From the NCBI RefSeq assembly GCF_000739085.1, contig NZ_CP009110.1, positions 6,758,001 to 6,822,000 on the forward strand: a stretch of 64,000 nt of DNA, given 5' to 3'. Of the stretch, positions 1 through 7,277 are shown in pieces (position 1 is the stretch's first letter; each line of letters begins with the position of its first letter). Origin of the DNA: Amycolatopsis methanolica 239 (GTDB lineage: Bacteria; Actinomycetota; Actinomycetes; Mycobacteriales; Pseudonocardiaceae). The notes below the pieces were generated by a model that was given only the letters and a program-made list of their open reading frames with translations, had not been told where the DNA came from and ran no database searches. The position numbers and the translations under genes were made by a program.

Positions 1-782
1 CCGAGGATGAGCGCGGCGACCAGGGTCACCGCGTAGGACTCGAAGAGGTCGGCCGCCATGCCGGCGCAGTCACCCACGTTGTCGCCCACGTTGTCGGCGA
101 TGGTGGCCGCGTTGCGCGGGTCGTCCTCCGGGATGTTCTGCTCGACCTTGCCGACCAGGTCCGCGCCCACGTCGGCGGCCTTGGTGAAGATGCCGCCGCC
201 GACACGCATGAACATCGCGATCAGCGCGGCGCCGAAGCCGAAGCCCTCGAGCACCTTCGGCGCCTGGCCGGTGTAGACGAGCACGACGACCGCGGCGCCG
301 AACAGGCCGAGGCCGACGGTGAACATGCCGACCGCGCCGCCGGTGCGGAACGCGGCGCGCATCGCCTTCTCCCGGCCGCCCGGCTCGCGGGAGGCGGCGG
401 CGACCCGCAGGTTGGCCCGCGTCGCCAGCCACATGCCGGTGTAGCCGATGAGGAACGAGAACACCGCGCCGACGAGGAAGAACAGCGAGCGGCCGATGCG
501 CTCGTTCCAGTCCTCCGCCGGGAGCGCGAGGAGCAGCAGGAACACCACTACACCGAAGATCGAGAGGGTGTTGCGCTGCCGCTTCAGATACGCGGCCGCC
601 CCTTCCTGTACGGCCTTGGCGATGTCCTGCATCTTCGTGGTGCCCTGGCCGGCGGCCAGCACCTCCTTGAGCAGGAGCCAGCCGATGACCAGTGCGATCA
701 GGGCGATGACGGCGACGACGGCCGCGATGCCGTAGTCACCTCCGGAAAACTCGAGGCCCTCCGCGAGGGTCTGCCGGGACAT
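1..782 (-). CDS. hppA: Membrane pyrophosphate-energised proton pump, N-terminal part
   Basis: Hydrolyses pyrophosphate and pumps protons across the membrane. The translation starts MSRQTLAEGLEF and has several hydrophobic helices, beginning with IAAVVAVIALIALVIGWLLL. It then shows the family hallmark GGGIFTKAADVGADLVGK, where the DVGADLVGK part binds pyrophosphate and magnesium, followed by NIPEDDPRNAATIADNVGDN. The ATG (780-782) has an AGGAGG-like ribosome site just upstream. The gene runs off the left edge, so about 260 residues of a protein usually 700-800 long are visible. Whether it is the potassium-dependent or independent type cannot be decided, because the deciding residue lies outside the window. 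Confidence 0.96.
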   Translation of the reverse strand, partial: MSRQTLAEGLEFSGGDYGIAAVVAVIALIALVIGWLLLKEVLAAGQGTTKMQDIAKAVQEGAAAYLKRQRNTLSIFGVVVFLLLLALPAEDWNERIGRSLFFLVGAVFSFLIGYTGMWLATRANLRVAAASREPGGREKAMRAAFRTGGAVGMFTVGLGLFGAAVVVLVYTGQAPKVLEGFGFGAALIAMFMRVGGGIFTKAADVGADLVGKVEQNIPEDDPRNAATIADNVGDNVGDCAGMAADLFESYAVTLVAALIL

Positions 783-1020
783 CCGTCCTCCTGGAAACGT
801 TCCTGTCGCCAGTGACAGCTCGCCTTCCGAAAGCCGTGCCGACGCTGGCATGGGATCTACACCACAAGTGGTGCCGGTTGCGGGGAGTGTATTGGTAATG
901 GATCCGGCGCGGTCAGGGCGTCCCGCAACGATCACTCTCGGTACATGTGAGCCTGCTCACGGTTCATGATCTTTTCACACGAGACCGGTTCTGTCGTACA
1001 CGTGTGCGAAGCTGGAAAGC

Positions 1021-3777
1021 GTGGATGTGGTTGCGGGAACCGAGCGCGCGCGGCGGTTGCTGCACCGGGTCACCGCCGGGATCCGGGAGAACCCGGTGAC
1101 CCACGTGGCCGACCTGCCCGCCCGCGAGGCGCGGCACACCGAGTGGCCGTCGTGGGCGGACCCGCGGGTGGTGACGGCCCTGCGCTCGAGCGGGGTGGAG
1201 CGGCCCTGGGCGCACCAGTCGGAGGCGGCGTCGCTGGCCTTCGGGGGGCGGCACGTCGTGGTGTCGACGGGCACGGCGTCCGGCAAGTCGTTGTGCTACC
1301 AGCTGCCGGTGCTGACGAAGCTGGTCGCAGACGACAAGGCGTGCGCGCTGTACCTGTCGCCGACGAAGGCGCTGGGCGCCGACCAGCTGCGTTCGGTGTC
1401 CGCTTTGGACGTTCCCGGGGTGCGGGCGGCGTCGTACGACGGTGACACGCCGATGGCGGAGCGCGACTGGGTGCGGGCGCACGCGCGGTGGGTGTTCACG
1501 AACCCGGACATGCTGCACCGCGGCATCCTGGCCGCGCACTCGCGGTGGGCGCGGTTGTTCCGCAAGCTCTCCTACGTCGTGATCGACGAGTGCCACAGCT
1601 ACCGGGGCGTGTTCGGGTCGCACGTCGCGCTGCTGCTGCGGCGGCTGCAGCGGGTGGCACGGCACTACGGTTCGTCGCCGGTGTTCATCCTCGCGTCCGC
1701 GACAACGGCGGAGCCGGGCGAGTTCGCGTGCCGTCTGGTGGGCGAGGACTGCGTGCCTGTGGTCGAGGACGCGTCACCGCGCGGGGCGCGGACGGTGGCG
1801 TTGTGGGAGCCGCCGCTGGTGGAGGACCACCGGGGTGAGAACGGTGCGCCGGTGCGCCGGTCGGCGGGTGCGGAGGCCGGCCGGATCCTGGCGGAGCTGG
1901 TCATCGAGGGTGCGCGGACACTGGCGTTCGTGCGGTCGCGGCGGGGCGCGGAGCTGACGGCGCTCGGCGCCCGGCGGTTGTTGTCCGAAGTGGACAGCGA
2001 GTTGCCGTCGCAGGTGGCGGCGTACCGGGCGGGCTTCCTGCCCGAGGAGCGGCGTGCGCTGGAGCGCGCCCTGCTGTCGGGCGAGCTCAAGGGCGTGGCG
2101 ACGACGAACGCGCTCGAGCTGGGTGTGGACATCGCGGGGCTGGACGCGGTGGTGCTGGCGGGGTATCCGGGCACGCTGGCGTCGTTCTGGCAGCAGGCGG
2201 GCCGGGCGGGCCGGGCGGGTGACGACGCGCTGGTGGTCTTTGTGGCGCGGGACGATCCACTGGACACGTACCTGGTGCACCACCCGGCGGCGGTGCTGGA
2301 GCGGCCGGTGGAGACGGCGGTGCTGGACCCGTCGAACCCGTACGTGCTGGCGCCGCAGCTGGCGTGCGCCGCGGCGGAGCTGCCGCTGACCACGGGCGAG
2401 CTGGACACGTTCGGCGGAGCGGCGGCGCGCGAGGTGCTGGACACGCTCGTGGCGGACGGGCTGCTGCGGAGGCGGCCGAGCGGCTGGTACTGGACGTCCC
2501 GGGACCGCCCCCACTACGAGGTGGATATTCGTGGTTCGGGCGGCGAGCAGATCGCGGTGGTGGAGGCGGACACGTCGAGGCTGCTCGGAACGGTCGACCC
2601 GGGCTCGGCGTGCACGACGGTGCACCCGGGTGCCGTGTACCTGCACCAGGGGTCGTCGTACGTGGTGGACGAGCTGGACCTGGAGTCCGGGATCGCGCTG
2701 GTGCACGCGGAAGACCCGGAGTGGACGACGTCGGCGAGGGAGGTCGCCGACATCAAGGTGCTGAGCACCCAGGAACGGGTCGACTACGGCGGGGTGAGCG
2801 TGTGCCTGGGCGAGGTCGCGGTGACCTCCCAGGTGGTCGGCTACCTGAGACGCCGCCCGTCCGGCGAGGTCCTGGACCACGTGGCGCTCGACCTGCCTGC
2901 GCAGACGCTCGAGACGCGGGCCGTGTGGTACACGATCAGCCCGGAACTGCTGGAGGCCCCTCGGGCTGTCCCTGCAGGCGAACGGCGCACCGCCACCGCA
3001 GCTCTGGAATCCAGGGGTTCCCGCACAGCCACTGCGCCCCAGGAATCCACCGGAACGTCCAGAACCAGCGGACCGCGAGAAGGGCGCGGCCCCACCGGAG
3101 CCACCGGCAGGCCGTCTGAAGCCGGCGCACCGTCTGGAGCCAGCGGCGCACGTGGAACCGACCAGGCATCCCGAACCGGCAGCCCATTGGAAACTGGAAT
3201 GGCGTCCGAAGCCGCCAGCGCGCTTGAGGCCGGCCAGCCGTCCGGAGCCGCCGGCCCGCTTGAAGCCGCCCAGCCGTCCCGAACCCGCGGCCCGCTTGAA
3301 GCCAGTCGGGCGTCTGGAAGCGGTGGCCCGCTTGGATTCGGCGGGGCGCCGGGGGGCGCCGGTCTGGATCCGGCGCGCATCCCCGGCGCCCTGCACGCCG
3401 CCGAGCACGCGGCGATCGGCCTGCTACCGCTGTTCGCTACGTGCGACCGGTGGGACATCGGCGGCGTCTCGACCGCTTTGCACGCTGACACCGGGGAGGC
3501 GACGGTGTTCGTGCACGACGGCCATCCCGGAGGCGCGGGATTCGCCGATCGCGGTTTCGCTGCTGTTGTCCCGTGGCTGGCCGCTACGCGGGAGGCCATT
3601 CTCTCCTGCGAGTGCCCGGCGGGATGCCCGTCCTGTGTTCAGTCACCGAAGTGCGGGAACGGTAACGACCCACTGGACAAGGCGGGGGCGGTGGCCGTGC
3701 TGGAAACCGTGCTCGGGGCGGTGAGTCTTCACAGTGCCCAGCACGACCACGGGGTGGCTCAGGCTGCGGCGAACTGA
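1021..3777 (+). CDS. Superfamily 2 helicase with DUF1998 zinc domain (MrfA/SftH type)
   Basis: ATP-dependent 3'-5' DNA translocase/helicase of the Hrq1/MrfA/SftH clade, linked in other bacteria to repair of mitomycin-type damage. Visible motifs are Walker A (STGTASGKS), a DECH box in VVIDECHSYRG, SATTAEP, and motifs V/VI in TNALELGVDIAGLDAV and QQAGRAGRAG. The C-terminal DUF1998 part carries the four-cysteine cluster CECPAGCPSCVQSPKCGNG. Between the helicase core and that cluster lies a low-complexity insert of about 140 residues (nt 2960-3380) with 12-residue repeats. GTG 1021 is chosen as the start, since residues just after it begin the conserved domain. At 918 residues it is long for the family because of the insert. 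It corresponds to Rv3649. The 3' end overlaps the convergent gene by 19 bp. Confidence 0.93.
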   Translation: MDVVAGTERARRLLHRVTAGIRENPVTHVADLPAREARHTEWPSWADPRVVTALRSSGVERPWAHQSEAASLAFGGRHVVVSTGTASGKSLCYQLPVLTKLVADDKACALYLSPTKALGADQLRSVSALDVPGVRAASYDGDTPMAERDWVRAHARWVFTNPDMLHRGILAAHSRWARLFRKLSYVVIDECHSYRGVFGSHVALLLRRLQRVARHYGSSPVFILASATTAEPGEFACRLVGEDCVPVVEDASPRGARTVALWEPPLVEDHRGENGAPVRRSAGAEAGRILAELVIEGARTLAFVRSRRGAELTALGARRLLSEVDSELPSQVAAYRAGFLPEERRALERALLSGELKGVATTNALELGVDIAGLDAVVLAGYPGTLASFWQQAGRAGRAGDDALVVFVARDDPLDTYLVHHPAAVLERPVETAVLDPSNPYVLAPQLACAAAELPLTTGELDTFGGAAAREVLDTLVADGLLRRRPSGWYWTSRDRPHYEVDIRGSGGEQIAVVEADTSRLLGTVDPGSACTTVHPGAVYLHQGSSYVVDELDLESGIALVHAEDPEWTTSAREVADIKVLSTQERVDYGGVSVCLGEVAVTSQVVGYLRRRPSGEVLDHVALDLPAQTLETRAVWYTISPELLEAPRAVPAGERRTATAALESRGSRTATAPQESTGTSRTSGPREGRGPTGATGRPSEAGAPSGASGARGTDQASRTGSPLETGMASEAASALEAGQPSGAAGPLEAAQPSRTRGPLEASRASGSGGPLGFGGAPGGAGLDPARIPGALHAAEHAAIGLLPLFATCDRWDIGGVSTALHADTGEATVFVHDGHPGGAGFADRGFAAVVPWLAATREAILSCECPAGCPSCVQSPKCGNGNDPLDKAGAVAVLETVLGAVSLHSAQHDHGVAQAAAN
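3163..3342 (+). repeat. Five 36-bp tandem repeats inside the helicase gene
   Basis: Five in-frame units of 12 residues: QASRTGSPLETG, MASEAASALEAG, QPSGAAGPLEAA, QPSRTRGPLEAS and RASGSGGPLGFG. They are degenerate at the DNA level and rich in Ala, Gly, Ser and Pro. Looser related sequence continues upstream to about 2960. The repeats sit in the linker before the DUF1998 cysteine cluster. Confidence 0.85.
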
Positions 3778-4385
3778 CCGGCGCCGACGAGGGCGGTCCG
3801 GTCGGAACCCCGCTGGTCGAGAGCGCGGGCGAGCACGGAGTGCACGGCGTCGGCGGACGGCAGACGCCAGCTCCACACATCCGGCTTGACCCGCCAGTGC
3901 ACGACGCCGTGCTGGAACGGCGTGGGCGGGAGCGGGATCCAGCTGCCCTGACCGTGCCAGCGGACCTCGCCGTCGGTGGCGAGCTCCTCCGGGATGCGGT
4001 CGGCGACCGTGGTCAGGAACAGCCAGCGACCGTCGGGCGTCGCGACGATCGGCGCGGGGTGGCCGGTCGCGCGAAGCAGGCGGGCGGCACGCTTGCCCAG
4101 TTCATCGGGAACCTCGACGGCGTCCAGCACGGTGCCGGTCGCGACGAGCAGGCTGTAGGGCTGCCCGGTCCACCAGCCGGCCACCTCGTTGGGGTGGGCG
4201 CCGAGCCGGTCGGCCCAGTCCTCGTGGACGGGCACCGGGCCGGTCCAGGAGCCCTCGGCGTTCGCCTGCGCCGGAAAGGTGCCGGGCAGCACCGGCCACC
4301 CGTGCCAGGCGAGACCGATGGCCTCCGCTCGTAGCTCGATGCGGAAGGCGCCCCGCCAGCTGTCCGACCAATCCGTGTCCAACAT
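3759..4385 (-). CDS. Prim-pol (bifunctional primase/polymerase N-terminal)-like protein
   Basis: About 208 residues. It resembles the stand-alone actinobacterial proteins annotated as bifunctional DNA primase/polymerase N-terminal domain: an early W-x-VLPG segment (HGWPVLPGTFPAQ), a central WWTGQPYSLLVATGTVLDAVE, then IVATPDGRWLFLTT and GSWIPLPPTPFQHGVVHW. The acidic metal-binding pair of active prim-pols is not obvious, so catalytic activity is uncertain. ATG 4385 is preferred because AAGGAG lies 12 nt upstream; a TTG at 4451 would add 22 residues but has no ribosome site. It converges on and overlaps the helicase 3' end. Family assignment is by remembered similarity only. Confidence 0.6.
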   Translation of the reverse strand: MLDTDWSDSWRGAFRIELRAEAIGLAWHGWPVLPGTFPAQANAEGSWTGPVPVHEDWADRLGAHPNEVAGWWTGQPYSLLVATGTVLDAVEVPDELGKRAARLLRATGHPAPIVATPDGRWLFLTTVADRIPEELATDGEVRWHGQGSWIPLPPTPFQHGVVHWRVKPDVWSWRLPSADAVHSVLARALDQRGSDRTALVGAGQFAAA

Positions 4386-4879
4386 TTCCGTCCACAACTC
4401 CTTGCTTGTTCCACCGCTCGCGGTGGCTGTCTGGTTCCCAATAAACGGCAAGTTGCAAAGTGCCGGAACCCGCCACGCGACAACCGGCTGCTCCCGGGCG
4501 ACGAGCGACGATCCCCTGCTCGGCGCGGCCGAACGCCGCTCGGCCGCTACTCACCGACGACGAGCGGTTGACGGCGCCGCTCGTCAACCGTGATCTCCAG
4601 CACACGTTTCTCCTGCATACCAACGGTTTCCGCCCTCGGGCGCCACTCGCCGCCGCCACCGCCCGTGACCGCTCGGCGCGCGAGGGCGACCGCCCAACCT
4701 CCGTCGGCGCACCTACCGTTCGGCGCGAAACCGACCGTTCGTCGCAGCCGCAGCACAAGGCCGCCCTCCCGGGTCGACCTCCAGCGGGCGCCGGTCCGTC
4801 GACCAGACCGCCCCGGGGCGATGTGACTCAAGGGACCGGCACGGGCTCGGCAGGCGGCCGGCACCAGCCCACGGCACCC
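4386..4879. other. Intergenic region without a supported gene
   Basis: About 490 bp between the prim-pol-like gene and the end of the tad operon. Open frames here lack recognisable domains. A 16-bp direct repeat (AGGGACCGGCACGGGC) lies at 4831-4846 and recurs at 4882-4897, the second copy starting inside the last codon of the tad gene. I see no RNA gene. Confidence 0.5.
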
Positions 4880-5290
4880 TCAGGGACCGGCACGGGCCCG
4901 GCCGGCCACGGGACCGAGCCCGGTGTCGACGACTACCTCGACGAGCGCGTCCCACCCCTCGAAGCGGCAACTCACCACCCGGGCGCCCATCCGCTCGGCC
5001 ACCCACAGCGCCTGCCCGCAGGCGACATCGCTCCCGTCGGCAGCCTGACCAGCAGCCGCGAGAGCAGCGAGGTCGGCCGCGCCGGCAGCCCGGTGCCGAG
5101 CGATCGCTACCGAGCCGAGCCCCCACAACAACCCGGCGACGACCACCAGGCCGGCGATGGCGCACGCGGCCCAGACGGTCGCCGCGCCCCGATCCCGGCC
5201 CCGAAGATCCTGGAGCCGGGTCAGCGACGGGACAGGCCCGGGGCCGAAGCTGACCGGCCGGCGCAGATGGATCAGGTCAGGGAGGGGCAT
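4880..5290 (-). CDS. TadE-like minor pilin (helicase/secretion-neighbourhood family)
   Basis: 136 residues with one N-terminal membrane segment (AATVWAACAIAGLVVVAGLL) preceded by DRG, as in class III prepilins; the usual Glu at +5 is replaced by Trp. Several Cys residues follow. It matches the small TadE-like protein always found beside the actinobacterial tad genes (Rv3654c type). It probably forms part of the pilus or its surface assembly. ATG 5290 overlaps the upstream tadE stop by 14 bp, so the two are translationally coupled. It is the last gene of the tad operon. Confidence 0.75.
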   Translation of the reverse strand: MPLPDLIHLRRPVSFGPGPVPSLTRLQDLRGRDRGAATVWAACAIAGLVVVAGLLWGLGSVAIARHRAAGAADLAALAAAGQAADGSDVACGQALWVAERMGARVVSCRFEGWDALVEVVVDTGLGPVAGRARAGP

Positions 5291-5648
5291 CGTCGGCTCC
5301 TGGCTCGAGGATGGCGAAGGCGCTCGCCGCCAGGTGGAGCCCGGGCAGAAGCCCGCTAACCGCGGCGGCGCGCACCTCGACGGTGATGCTGTTCCCCTCG
5401 GACGTCACCGCGAGCTGCGCGCCCGGCGGGGCGATCTGCTCGACCGCCTGCGCGGCCAGTTGCGGTTCACCCCGGGCCAGGAGGCGCGCCGCCTCGCGGG
5501 CTGCGTCGGTGCAGCGGAGCTGACCGGCCACCGCTGTGAAGCCCGCCAGCGCCAGTCCCACCACCACGGTCAGCGCGCACAGCGCGATCGCCGCTTCGAC
5601 CGTCACAGCGCCGCGGTCCGCGGGGCCGGCGCGCGCTCGTGTCTTCAT
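5277..5648 (-). CDS. TadE family minor pilin
   Basis: 123 residues. The start region MKTRARAGPADRG is followed by AVTVEAAIALCALTVVVGLA, a class III prepilin signal with cleavage after Gly and Glu at +5. The rest is a short extracytoplasmic domain. In Tad/Flp systems TadE is processed by the prepilin peptidase and is needed for pilus assembly; no prepilin peptidase is present in this window. The ATG (5646-5648) shares one base with the upstream flp stop (TGATG), indicating coupling. Counterpart of Rv3655c. Confidence 0.85.
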   Translation of the reverse strand: MKTRARAGPADRGAVTVEAAIALCALTVVVGLALAGFTAVAGQLRCTDAAREAARLLARGEPQLAAQAVEQIAPPGAQLAVTSEGNSITVEVRAAAVSGLLPGLHLAASAFAILEPGADDAPP

Positions 5649-5884
5649 CAGAACTGCACCGTGAGTGCCTGCTCGACCAGCCCGGTGAGGGCACCGACCA
5701 CGGAGTCTCCGGTGACGACGGTGTACAGCAATGCCCCGAAGGCCGCGGCGGCGATCGTGCCGATCGCGTACTCGGCGGTGCTCATGCCGTCGTCGGCGGC
5801 TAGTACCGGGCGGAGCCAGCGACGCCACCACCGGGGACGGGCGGGGGCTGCGTGGCGGCCGGCGGGCTTGGTGCGGAACAGCAT
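5648..5884 (-). CDS. Flp-type major pilin (DUF4244)
   Basis: 78 residues: a basic, Pro-rich leader of about 33 residues, then GMSTAEYAIGTIAAAAFGAL, the Flp prepilin signature (cleavage after Gly, Glu-Tyr at +5/+6). The mature chain is a single hydrophobic helix, typical of Flp pilins, which polymerise into the tad pilus. ATG 5884 has a strong AAGGAGA site 6 nt upstream, stronger than most of the operon and fitting a major subunit. Counterpart of Rv3656c. Confidence 0.88.
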   Translation of the reverse strand: MLFRTKPAGRHAAPARPRWWRRWLRPVLAADDGMSTAEYAIGTIAAAAFGALLYTVVTGDSVVGALTGLVEQALTVQF

Positions 5885-5913
5885 GAGGGTTCTCCTTTGT
5901 CTGTTGTGGAGGG

Positions 5914-6495
5914 TCAGAACACGTTGAGGCGTCCGGCGAGCCCGAGGACCACCGGCACGACCCCGAGGCACACGAAGGCCGGGAGGAAGCAGAGCCCCAG
6001 CGGTCCGGCGATCAGCACGCCCGCACGCTGAGCCCGCGCCTCGGCGCGATCCCCGAGCGAGGCGCGTATTCCGCGGGCGAGGTCGGTGGCCGCGTCGGCG
6101 AGCGTGGTTCCGCTGCGCGCGGTCCGCTTGGCCGCGCGGGCGAACTCGGCGGTGCCGGCACATCCGAGCGCGGGCACCCACGCTTCGGTCGCGTCGGCGC
6201 CGAGTTCGAGCAGACCGGCAGTGGCACGAAGGGCATCCGCTTCCGGCCCCGTCTCGCCATCGGTGACAGCGCGCAAAGCGGCCGGCACCGGTTGCCCGGC
6301 GCGCAAGCAGGCTGCGAGCAGGTCCCACGTCGCGGCGAGGTCGAGGGGATCGCTCCTGCGCCGCCGACCGCGCGTGCGCGCGGGCGACTGTGGCGAGGGA
6401 AAGAGGTGCGCCAACCGCAGACCTGGGACTGGCCTGCCGGGAAAGGTCAGCAGCGCCGCGCCCAGCAACGCGACCACCAGGGCGGCTGTGCTCAT
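5914..6495 (-). CDS. Type II secretion F-domain protein TadC
   Basis: 193 residues. It starts MSTAALVVALLGAALLTFPG (membrane segment), then a basic linker, the GspF-like helical domain (LAATWDLLAACLRAGQPVPA to TDLARGIRASLGD), and two closing hydrophobic stretches. TadB and TadC form the inner-membrane platform on which the ATPase builds the pilus. The ATG overlaps the preceding mini-ORF stop as ATGA. The C-terminus GLAGRLNVF ends 29 bp before flp. Counterpart of Rv3657c. The start codon region is the template of the repeat array upstream. Confidence 0.88.
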   Translation of the reverse strand: MSTAALVVALLGAALLTFPGRPVPGLRLAHLFPSPQSPARTRGRRRRSDPLDLAATWDLLAACLRAGQPVPAALRAVTDGETGPEADALRATAGLLELGADATEAWVPALGCAGTAEFARAAKRTARSGTTLADAATDLARGIRASLGDRAEARAQRAGVLIAGPLGLCFLPAFVCLGVVPVVLGLAGRLNVF

Positions 6496-6689
6496 CGTGG
6501 GGCTCCCCGGTCTGCGGCCGATGCAACCAGATGCGGCGGGACCAAACCGGGTTGGATCAGCAGTGGATCGGGGCGAGGTGGAATTGCTGCGATCGGCTCG
6601 GCAGCAGGAGAGCCGAACCGAAGTGGGGGACCTGGCTCGGGTTGGGGTGGAAGTGTTGTGGGCAGCGGGGCGGGGGTGGGCGTGCTCAT
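6492..6689 (-). CDS. Coupled Pro-rich mini-ORF 4 in tad operon
   Basis: 65 residues: MSTPTPAPLPTTLPPQPEPG, then LRFGSPAAEPIAAIPPRPDP, ending ADRGAPR. Start and end each overlap neighbours by ATGA, so ribosomes from upstream frames could pass straight through to tadC. The first residues copy the tadC start (MST) and the last copy the tadB end (RGAPR). No known domain or membrane segment. It may be translated only as a coupling device, or be a duplication scar. Expression is not shown. Confidence 0.5.
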   Translation of the reverse strand: MSTPTPAPLPTTLPPQPEPGPPLRFGSPAAEPIAAIPPRPDPLLIQPGLVPPHLVASAADRGAPR

Positions 6690-6934
6690 CGTGGGACTCC
6701 CCGGTCTGCGGCGGAAGCAACCAGATGCGGCAAGACCGCGCCGGGTTGGATCGGCACTGGAACGGGGCTGGGCGGATGTGGCGGGACCAAACCGGGTCGG
6801 ATCGAAACTGGATCGGGCCGGGGTGGAATTGCTGCGATCGGCTCGGCAGCAGGAGAGCCGAACCGAAGTGGGGGACCTGGCTCGGGTTGGGGTGGAAGTG
6901 TGGTGGGCAGCGGGGCGGGGGTGGGCGTGCTCAT
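6686..6934 (-). CDS. Coupled Pro-rich mini-ORF 3 in tad operon
   Basis: 82 residues. The first 42 are identical to mini-ORF 4 (MSTPTPAPLPTTLPPQPEPG onward), then a Pro/Val-rich insertion (HPPSPVPVPIQPGAVLPH), ending ADRGVPR. ATGA overlaps at both ends. The near identity with mini-ORF 4 points to a recent duplication. No recognisable domain. Confidence 0.5.
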   Translation of the reverse strand: MSTPTPAPLPTTLPPQPEPGPPLRFGSPAAEPIAAIPPRPDPVSIRPGLVPPHPPSPVPVPIQPGAVLPHLVASAADRGVPR

Positions 6935-7122
6935 CGTGGGGCTCCCCGGTTTGCGGCGGCAGAACCCAGATGCGGCAAGACCGCGCCGGGTTGGATCAGC
7001 AGCGGTTCGAGGCGGGGCGGAATTGCTGCGATCGGCTCGGCAGCGGATGGGCCGAACCGAAGCAGGGGAACCGACTCGGGTCGGGGTGGTGTCGGCAGCG
7101 GGGCGGGGGTGCGCGTGCTCAT
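6931..7122 (-). CDS. Coupled Pro-rich mini-ORF 2 in tad operon
   Basis: 63 residues: MSTRTPAPLPTPPRPESVPL, then LRFGPSAAEPIAAIPPRLEP, ending ANRGAPR. It is the most diverged of the three long units. Unlike the others it has its own strong AAAGGAGA ribosome site, in a segment resembling the tadC/flp junction near 5890-5920. Its stop overlaps the next start as ATGA. Confidence 0.5.
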   Translation of the reverse strand: MSTRTPAPLPTPPRPESVPLLRFGPSAAEPIAAIPPRLEPLLIQPGAVLPHLGSAAANRGAPR

Positions 7123-7154
7123 CGCGGGGCTTCTCCTTTGGTGCTGCAGAGGTG

Positions 7155-7277
7155 TCAGCCCGCGGGGAGGGCGAGCAGGGGTGGGGGAGGCGTTGGAGAG
7201 CGGGAGCGAAGTGGCGGACTGACTCGGGTTGGGGTGGAAGTGTTGTGGGCAGCGCGGCGGGAGCTGGGCGTGCTCAT
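7155..7277 (-). CDS. Coupled mini-ORF 1 directly after tadB
   Basis: 40 residues: MSTPSSRRAAHNTSTPTRVS, then basic and Pro-rich sequence ending PPLLALPAG. The ATG (7275-7277) overlaps the tadB stop by ATGA, exactly where tadC would be expected to start. A 32-bp gap with a ribosome site follows before mini-ORF 2. Likely the remnant of an old tadC start cut short by the rearrangement. Confidence 0.45.
   Translation of the reverse strand: MSTPSSRRAAHNTSTPTRVSPPLRSRSPTPPPPLLALPAG

Noticed and set aside
1774-3408. 544-residue open frame antisense to the helicase
   Set aside because: Arg/His-rich shadow of a high-GC gene; no domain, and the sense strand encodes clear helicase motifs.
4385-4451. 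TTG start extending the prim-pol-like protein by 22 residues
   Set aside because: No ribosome site and no conserved sequence in the extension; ATG 4385 has AAGGAG.
4547-4864. Minus-strand 105-residue frame downstream of the tad operon
   Set aside because: Arg/Gly-rich composition, no signal or domain, and no ribosome site seen.
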